This document shows, one piece after another, positions 57,983 to 64,000 of a DNA stretch of 64,000 nucleotides (positions are counted from its first letter, which is position 1; the number at the start of each line of letters is the position of its first letter). The stretch is from assembly GCF_040412425.1 (NCBI RefSeq), contig NC_089744.1:22772501-22836500 (forward strand), given 5' to 3'. This DNA is from Macrobrachium rosenbergii (Eukaryota > Arthropoda > Malacostraca > Decapoda > Palaemonidae). Made by a program: the position numbers and the translations under genes. The notes under the pieces are model-generated. The model made no database searches and had not been told where the DNA came from. It saw only the letters and a list, made by a program, of their open reading frames with translations.

Positions 57983-60222
57983 GCTGACCGCAAGTCTCGT
58001 GATGCTTCGCTTCAGGCCCTTAAAGTCTGGGTTAGCGGCTTTGGGCGCAACGTAGGAGCTGGCAATCCCTACATACTCTCGAAGGACATTTGTAATGTCC
58101 TTTTTCCCGGCGCTTGGATCACAGCTTCTGTCACCGACGAGGTTGCTGCTCTGTTGATTGCCGGGATTCGGGAGTTGACCCAGCCCTCTCCAGACGGTTC
58201 GGCTCTGAGCGGCGGCGCTCCAGAAGACGCGGCGGAACTCGATCTCGGCCTTGAGTCTCCGAGCATTATCCCGGAGCATCAAGCAGGTAAGGGGGTAAGT
58301 GAGGCAGGTTCTCCACTGTTTAGCTCTCCTTCCTCTGTTGCTTCTTTTAAAGGCTTCTCTAAATCTTCATACCTTACGGGCACGTCTGGGTCTATTGCCC
58401 CGAAGGTGAAGTCCGTTAAAAAGAAAACCTTACCTACTCCGGCAGGCCGATATGGGGTCCCTCCGGCGGCGGCACGGGCGACGAGCCCCGTTCCATCGAC
58501 GAGTACAGCCTCCCCTTCCGGGTCCCAAGCGGAGCCTCAGTCACATCAAGTAGTTCCCCCTCCTCCTTCTTTGGATACGTTTCATTTCTTTGAACAATTC
58601 CTGGAAAGAATCGACGCGAGGTTTGAGAAGATCGACGCGAGGGTAGACAGCAAGCTGTCTGGTCTTGCTTCTTTTCAGTCTCTTTCGAAGAAGGTGGAAT
58701 CACAAGGTTCTCGTTCTAGGTCTCATTCTGTTCCTGACCCTTCCACTCTCACTCCCTTTGATCTAGGGAATCCTTGGCGTCTCGCCCTTTATGCTCCCGA
58801 GTACGAAGGTACTCTTACCATAGAGGGTTTGGGCACGAGGAGAGTGGAAGAGTTGGAGTTCTATCCTCCGGACCTGACATCTCCCTACACTGGGTTTGCC
58901 AGGCTGAAGGGAGAGGTTTGGAACAGGTCTGATAAAGTCCCTAAGGAGATGGTTATCTATCCTAGGGACCAAGCCCAGTCGTCTTTGATGAGGACCCTTA
59001 CGGAGTGGCAAGCGGAGAACACTAAGCTTACACCAGCTAAGGGAGTGTTCACTATGTTCACTCTCAGTGATGTTCTCCTTCTCCCTTGCACTTCGAAAGT
59101 GGCCTCCCTGACTAGTCAGGCTTGCTTCGAAGGTAAACCCCTTCCTCATCTCCGAGAGACGGACCCGACATCTCTCGTCTTTCCCGGAGGCACCGAATTC
59201 TGGAAGGGAGCCCCTAATACGTTTACGGTGACTCGGCTTGACCCAGACTGCGCCTCTGATCTGTTCAGTGAGCAGCTCCCCAAGATCCCGGAGACGCTCT
59301 TGAAAACAGAGGCTGATACTAAGGAAAGGCTCGCCAGGTCTTTGAACTCTTTGGCTTTAGCGGAAGCAACTTCTTTGGTTTATAGGGAAGATCCATTATT
59401 CCAGGTCTTGACGAAATCTCTCTTGGCGAGTTTTCAACAAGACCTGTTTGACTTTATGACTGCCCGACTGGCCTGCCGGAAGCACATCTTTTCAGCAGCC
59501 ACAGTTCGGCATGAACCAAATAAGCTTCTTAAGAGTTCGATCTGGGGAGCTAATCTTTTCCCACAAGAAGAAGTTGATGCAGTCTTATCTGAGGCAGCTA
59601 GGGTCAATCAGTCTCCCCGTTCCCGTTGGGGTCTGCCCTATAAAAGGAAACAGTCTGATCTTGCCAGCCCTCCCACAAAGTCCAGTAAGAAATTTAAACA
59701 TTTCAAACGTCTTCCAGCTCAGTCCTTGGTTCAGGTTCCTTTACAAGGTCAGCCTTCGACCTCTTCCTCCCATCCTCCGCCTCAGTATCTCCTGGTGAAC
59801 CCGGCGCATCAGTCTTTGGCTGCTCCCTCCTATGTCTCCTCCCCAGCTTTCAATCCTGCATATGAAAGTCAGGAGAAATTTCGCTCCAGACAATCAACCA
59901 GAGGCAATAAGCCCCGTGGCTTCGCTGGGGAAGGGGAGCCCCTGCTCCTCTCCCAGGAACAGGGAGGTAGAGGCTCCAGAGGGGGAAGCAAACACAGGAC
60001 CGATGACATACATCCTGTGGGCGGGAGCCTGTACCATTTTCGAGCTCGGTGGACCTTCTGTCCCTGGGCTCAGAGTATAGTTTCCAAGGGCCAAGGCTGG
60101 AGTTGGATCGACAATCCCCCTCCACCAGTCAAGTTTTATCAGGCTACGACCAAGGATCTCGAGGACTTTGTGGAGGATCTCCTACAGAAACAGGCTATAA
60201 GGAAAGTGAGGACTGAAGTTCC
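57983..60222 (+). CDS. DIRS copy 2 gag, open and running into RT
   Basis: The frame starts ADRKSRDASLQALKVWVSGF after a CAGCAG acceptor and stays open to the frame break near 60222 (and to 60652 in the wrong frame). Regions: N-terminal helical block, Ser/Pro-rich linker, a short helical block with RFEKIDARVDSKLSGL, then the Gag core with PFDLGNPWRLAL, GVFTMFTLSDVLL and RETDPTSLVFPGG, and FMTARLACRKHIFSAATV with HEPNKLLKSSIWGANLFPQE. It ends with a Gly/Arg-rich tail (GGRGSRGGSKH). It then passes with no stop into the RT start (GGSLYHFRARWTFCPW). Gag probably forms the ribonucleoprotein. This is the best preserved gag in the window. Confidence 0.85.
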
Positions 60223-61826
60223 AAGGCAGGCTCTTCAGTGTTCCCAAGAAGGGTTCCGACAAACGGAGAGTAATTCTGGACTTGTCCCGTCTGAATTCCT
60301 ACATTCGTTGCGACAAGTTTCGGATGCTTACTGTCTCCCAAGTTCGGACCCTACTGCCCCGTGGAGCCGTAACCACCTCTCTAGATCTTTCCGACGCCTA
60401 TTATCACATCCCGGTTGCGAGAAGGTTCTCCCCCTTTCTGGGGTTCAGGCTCGGAAGGCAGGCATATTCCTTCAAGGTGATGCCTTTCGGCCTCAACATA
60501 GCCCCAAGGATTTTTACCAAGTTGACAGACACGGTCGTACAACAACTCCGGTCTCAAGGGATTACGCTGGCCGCGTATCTCGACGACTGGATCATCTGGG
60601 CATCCAGCCGAGGAATGCCGGAGAGTTACTTCCGTGGTGGTCGACTTTCTAGAATCCTTGGGCTTTCGTGTAAACAGGAGAAGTCCCGCCTGGTTCCGAG
60701 CAGTTGTTTTCAATGGCTAGGAATCCAGTGGGATCTGAATTCTCACAAGCTCTCTCTTCCTCCTCCCAAGAGGAAGGAGATAGCCAGAGCAACCAGGCAG
60801 TTTCTCAAATCCAAAAGGGCCTCTCGGCGGACCCAAGAACGAGTCTTGGGCTCCCTTCAGTTCGCTTCGGTGACAGACCTGTTGCTGAAAGTGAAACTGA
60901 AAGATATCAACAGTGTGGCGGAGTCGGGCAAATATCAGTCTCAGGGACAAGGTGTGTCTGATCCCTCACATCTTGAAGAAGCGACTCCAGCCTTGGTCGA
61001 CTGTCAAGAGCCTGTCCAAGTCAGTCCCTCTTCAATTTCCTCCTCCGGCGTTGGTTATCCACACAGACGCCTCCCTAAGCGGGTGGGGAGGATATTCTCA
61101 ACACCAAGAAGTACAGGGGACTTATTCATGTTCCGCCAGTTCCATATAAACGTTCTGGAGGCCATGGCGGTCTTCCTTACCTTGAAGAAGCTTCTTCCCC
61201 CCAAGAAGATTCACATAAGACTGGTTCTGGACAGCACCACGGTAGTCCACTGCATAAGCAGGGGAGGTTCAAAATCGAGCAGGATCAACCAGGTAATGAT
61301 TGCACTTTTCTCCTTGGCATGCAAGAACAAGTGGCACCTATCTGCCACCCATCTTGCAGGGGTCCGGAACGTCGTAGCAGATTCTCTCTCCAGGACAACT
61401 CCCCTCAAGTTGGAGTGGTCCCTAGACAGGGGCTCGTTCAATTGGATCTGCAAACAAGTTCCGGGTCTGGAGGTAGATTTGTTCGCAACCAAGCTCAACA
61501 ACAAGCTCCCTCATTACGTAGCTCCCAACCTGGACCCTCAAGCTCTTTTCACGGACGCAATGTCATTGGATTGGAACAGGTGGAAGGTGATCTATCTGTT
61601 CCCTCCAGTGAACTTGTTAAAGGTCCTTCACAAACTGAGGACGTTCAAAGGTCAAGTAGCTCTAGTGGCTCCCTACTGGCCAAAGAGCAGCTGGTTTCCT
61701 CTTCTGCTAGAACTGAAACTTCGCCACATCCGAATCCCCAGTCCGAAACTAACACAAGTAGTACAAACTCAGACTGTGTCAGCTTCCTCAAAAATCCAAA
61801 GTGCCCTGGCTTTGTGGACTTTATGA
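60010..61826 (+). pseudogene. DIRS copy 2 RT / RNase H / methylase-like gene, frameshifted
   Basis: A two-base loss near 60222 shifts the frame. From 60282 a 514-codon frame holds SLDLSDAYYHIPVA, VMPFGLNIAPRIFTK and AAYLDDWIIWAS. Around 60600-60680 a short out-of-frame patch replaces the segment after YLDD. RNase H is split: HTDASLSGWGGYSQHQ lies in another frame (60913-61149), whereas VLEAMAVFLTLKKLLPP and VVHCISRGGSKSSRINQVM are in the main frame. The methylase-like block VDLFATKLNNKLPHYVAPNL and FPPVNLLKVLHK is intact, ending at 61826. The paired, compensating frame changes suggest small indels. Confidence 0.87.
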
Positions 61827-62798
61827 AGTTTGCGGCTCAAAGGGATGCTAACGTTGATCCTGTCAATACCATGTTCTTGGAATCAGATAAGCCAGTCTCC
61901 ACTCTTCGTCAGTACGACTCAGCAATTAAGAAACTAGCACTCTTTTTGAGAGAATCTGAGGCTACAGTAATGACCATAAATTTAGCAATCTCCTTTTTTA
62001 GATCACTGTTTGAGAAGGGTTTAGCCGCTAGTACTGTTACTACAGTCAAGTCGGCTTTACGAAAAGTGTTCTTGTATGGTTTCAAAATTGACCTCACAGA
62101 CCCTTACTTTTCTTCCATCCCTAAAGCATGTGCACGTCTGAGGCCAGTAATCCGTCCACATACGGTTTCCTGGTTTTTAAATGACGTGTTGAAGTTAGCC
62201 TCAGATATCGATAATCAGTCTTGCCCCTACCTTTCCTTGTTGAGGAAAACGTTCTTAGTTAGCCTAGCTTCGGGTGCTAGAATTTCAGAGCTGTCTGCAC
62301 TCTCTAGGGAACCCAACCACGTCGACTTCCTTCCATCAGGGGAGGTTTTGCTGATTCCTCACCCTACCTTCCTGGCCAAAATGAAGATCCGCAGCATAGG
62401 TGGTCGCCTTGGAAAATTCTCCCCCTGCCTCAAGACCTGTCCCTGTGCCCAGTTCATACTTTGAGGGCTTATTTAGACAGGTCCTCTCATCTCTTCTGGG
62501 CCTCTCTATCAGGGAAGGAGGGGGTAATCTCTCTATGTCTGCTATTAGACAACAGATCCTTTACTTTATCAAGCAGGCTAACCCTGACTCAGTCCCAAGA
62601 GTTCATGATATTAGAGCTGTGGCCACCTCCATTAATTACTTTCATTACATGAATTTCACGGATCTTACCAGGTACACCGGTTGGAAGTCACCCTTGGTTT
62701 TCAAACGTCACTATTTGAAATCCTTAGCAGCTCTTAAATTCTCAGCAGTCGCGGCAGGGAACGTTGTTCCTCCCTCTGGTTCCCTTTCTGTTTCCTAG
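61319..62798 (+). pseudogene. DIRS copy 2 tyrosine recombinase, frameshifted
   Basis: Overlaps the preceding gene by about 500 bp in another frame, as in copy 1. Open to 62464 with FLKNPKCPGFVDFMKFAAQ and SGARISEL (Arg 62279-62281). A shift near 62380 moves the text to other frames (62461-62652 and 62400-62798). Those give CPVHTLRAYLDRSS-type sequence, then VHDIRAVAT (His 62604-62606, Arg 62613-62615), YTGWKSPL and FKRHYL (Tyr 62712-62714). All catalytic residues are present, so one or two indels are the only visible damage. Confidence 0.85.
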
Positions 62799-63106
62799 TC
62801 ATTTCCTCCTCCACTGCCTCAGTTATCCCCTTACGGTCATTTCAGTCAGGCTTGCCTTGACTTCTCACCTGGCTGTGTTATCTGTGTGTGTCTAAATGAC
62901 ACATTTAAGTTATAAGGTTTTCAATATTGTATAGTTATTTTGTTTATGTATATTTTTCATATTGTCATGTTAATTTTAAGCTAACAGTTTTTGTACATTA
63001 TTGTTATTGTTACTAGTGATTAAAAAATTTCTTTTTGGACCTTCGGTCTTCTGTTCCCCTTAGAATTATTATCTCTTTAGTTTATGATATTTATTTCTCT
63101 GTTAAT
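62799..63106. other. 3' untranslated region of DIRS copy 2
   Basis: T-rich non-coding stretch between the recombinase stop and the terminal fragment, comparable to 53024-53590 in copy 1. No ORF. Confidence 0.6.
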
Positions 63107-63168
63107 TTTTCACCGGGTGACACGGTCCCCTCTCCAGAAATAGATTTTTCCTTCGTCAAAATCCCTTA
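63107..63168. repeat. Right-end fragment of DIRS copy 2
   Basis: Matches 54013-54070 of copy 1 in the same orientation, including AGAAATAGATTTTTCC and GTCAAAATCCC. The rest of the right repeat is missing. Confidence 0.85.
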
Positions 63169-63254
63169 ATACAGCTTTCTACTATTCAAATAGATTTTCT
63201 ACAACTCCACTTCCATTTACCACATACATGAAAGATACAAAATTGAGACCATTC

Positions 63255-63260
<6 letters not shown>

Positions 63261-63328
<68 letters not shown>
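63261..63328. repeat. GA microsatellite
   Basis: About 68 bp of pure GA. Confidence 0.95.
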
Positions 63329-63331
<3 letters not shown>

Positions 63332-63339
63332 CCAAGGAT

Positions 63340-63780
63340 TAAAATGACTCTAGAAATGGAAGACTTCAAGGTATAATTATCCAGATCATTCAGGAGAGAT
63401 TGTGGCACTTTTTCCCCAAGGTTGTTGGATTAAAAATAACTGAATTGGTGACAAATTAAATGAAGGTGACAGCTATGTACAGAAGTAACAGCAGATATTT
63501 GTATTCAAGGAAACTGATCACATGATTTCAGTAAAAATCAAAACCTAGGTTCCCAATGCCCTTTAGATACACCCCAATTAATAGTACAATTACCTCAAAT
63601 GGTAGTTTTAAAATTTTGCTGATACAAGAAGCAGCAAACAGGATTTGTAACTGGGAGAGATTGCTGAAAAGGTAGGACAACCAAAAATGATCTGTAAAGT
63701 TTACAGAGAATGAAAGACTGGTGCATTTGACAAGTACCCCAAATGGTGTTAAGTAAATTTTGCTGAAAGGCATACCACAA
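63340..63780. repeat. Partial copy of the ~1.1-kb repeat family
   Basis: GAGAGATTGTGGCAC (63397) matches 54714, and TACCTCAAATGGTAGTTTTA with TGCTGATACAAGAAGCAG matches the blocks near 55770-55815 and 54950-54985. Confidence 0.7.
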
Positions 63781-64000
63781 GGTAGCAACCAGGATTTGAG
63801 ACAGGGTGGAGGGCGATGTAAATTTTGCAGAAATACCACAAGGTAGCAACCAGGATTCGTGACAGGGTGGAGGGTGATGTAAATTTTGCTGAAATACCAC
63901 AAGGTAGCAACCAGGATTCGTGACAGGGTAGAGGGTGATGTAAATTTTGCTGAAATACCACAAGGTAGCAACCAGGATTTGTGACAGGGTAGAGGGCGAT
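63781..64000. repeat. 61-bp tandem repeat running off the window
   Basis: GGTAGCAACCAGGATT recurs at 63781, 63842, 63903 and 63964, with AGGGTGGAGGG and TGTAAATTTTGCTGAAATAC between. The array continues past the window edge. Confidence 0.95.

Larger units (their letters stand above)
57520..63168 (+). mobile_element. DIRS retrotransposon copy 2, truncated
   Basis: Same gene order and strand as copy 1 but clearly diverged. The 3' end, from TTTCACCGGGTGACACGG (63107) to CGTCAAAATCCCTT (about 63168), matches the extreme right end of copy 1. No inverted partner is found at the left, and no internal complementary region or long right repeat is present. The left border (about 57520) is set only by loss of similarity to the flanking repeat family and is uncertain. 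Upstream of the zinc exon the sequence is rich in TCCGG words, as in copy 1. Not transpositionally complete. Confidence 0.85.

Overview
The window is eukaryotic, repeat-dominated DNA from an animal genome. The mix suggests an arthropod, most likely a decapod crustacean: very abundant microsatellites and minisatellites, DIRS retrotransposons, PIF/Harbinger, MULE, hAT-like, P-like and pogo/Tigger-like DNA transposon remains, and intergenic DNA rich in TAGGCCTA-type words around 13-15 kb. This assignment is an inference, since no rRNA, mitochondrial or recognisable host gene fixes the species. There are no bacterial operons, CRISPR arrays or tRNA genes that I could see.

Layout. 0-10 kb holds short tandem repeats, an hAT-type MITE (937-1181, 8-bp target duplication), a ~200-bp alternating repeat (1.6-2.1 kb), a 2.6-kb array of a 31-bp minisatellite (3.3-5.9 kb) and a second MITE (8249-8654). 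10.39-12.81 kb is a MULE whose long inverted arms are partly built of short tandem repeats, with a decayed transposase on the minus strand. 14.6-20.5 kb carries a 36-bp array, a long TA run, a 182-bp tandem duplication, a short PIF/Harbinger (19313-20197, TAA duplication) and a CCAAT-bearing minisatellite. 21.8-24.4 kb (minus) has the only candidate host gene: two short exons joined in phase by canonical splice sites, product unknown. 25.5-26.0 kb is a P-element-like transposase remnant. 26.35-35.28 kb is a 9-kb satellite of a 60/62-bp unit. 36.6 kb has a Ty3/gypsy reverse transcriptase scrap, and 36.9-39.3 kb is a degenerate repeat field.

39751-44499 is a full-length PIF/Harbinger with matching inverted ends, TAA target duplication, an intron-containing Myb/SANT-like accessory gene on plus and a frameshifted DDE transposase on minus, the two genes converging. 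45.5-45.7 kb is a pogo/Tigger-type fossil.

The last third is dominated by two DIRS retrotransposons, both on plus. Copy 1 (45878-54073) shows the complete DIRS architecture: ~300-bp inverted terminal repeats, an internal complementary region that joins the reverse complements of both ends, and a TTT crossover trinucleotide. It keeps an open tyrosine recombinase. Copy 2 (~57.5-63.17 kb) is diverged, lacks the left terminal repeat and has lost most of the right one, but has a long open gag. Both copies carry a 57-codon exon, flanked by splice-site sequences, with nine Cys/His at identical spacing. It lies upstream of gag and joins it in phase 0. This spliced zinc-binding-like leader is the most interesting coding signal here. 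Copy 2 is flanked by a diverged ~1.1-kb repeat family and simple repeats that run to the window end.

Many breaks in the transposon genes are single-base indels. Some may be assembly errors rather than true decay, as the two terminal repeats of copy 1 also differ mainly by single-base indels.
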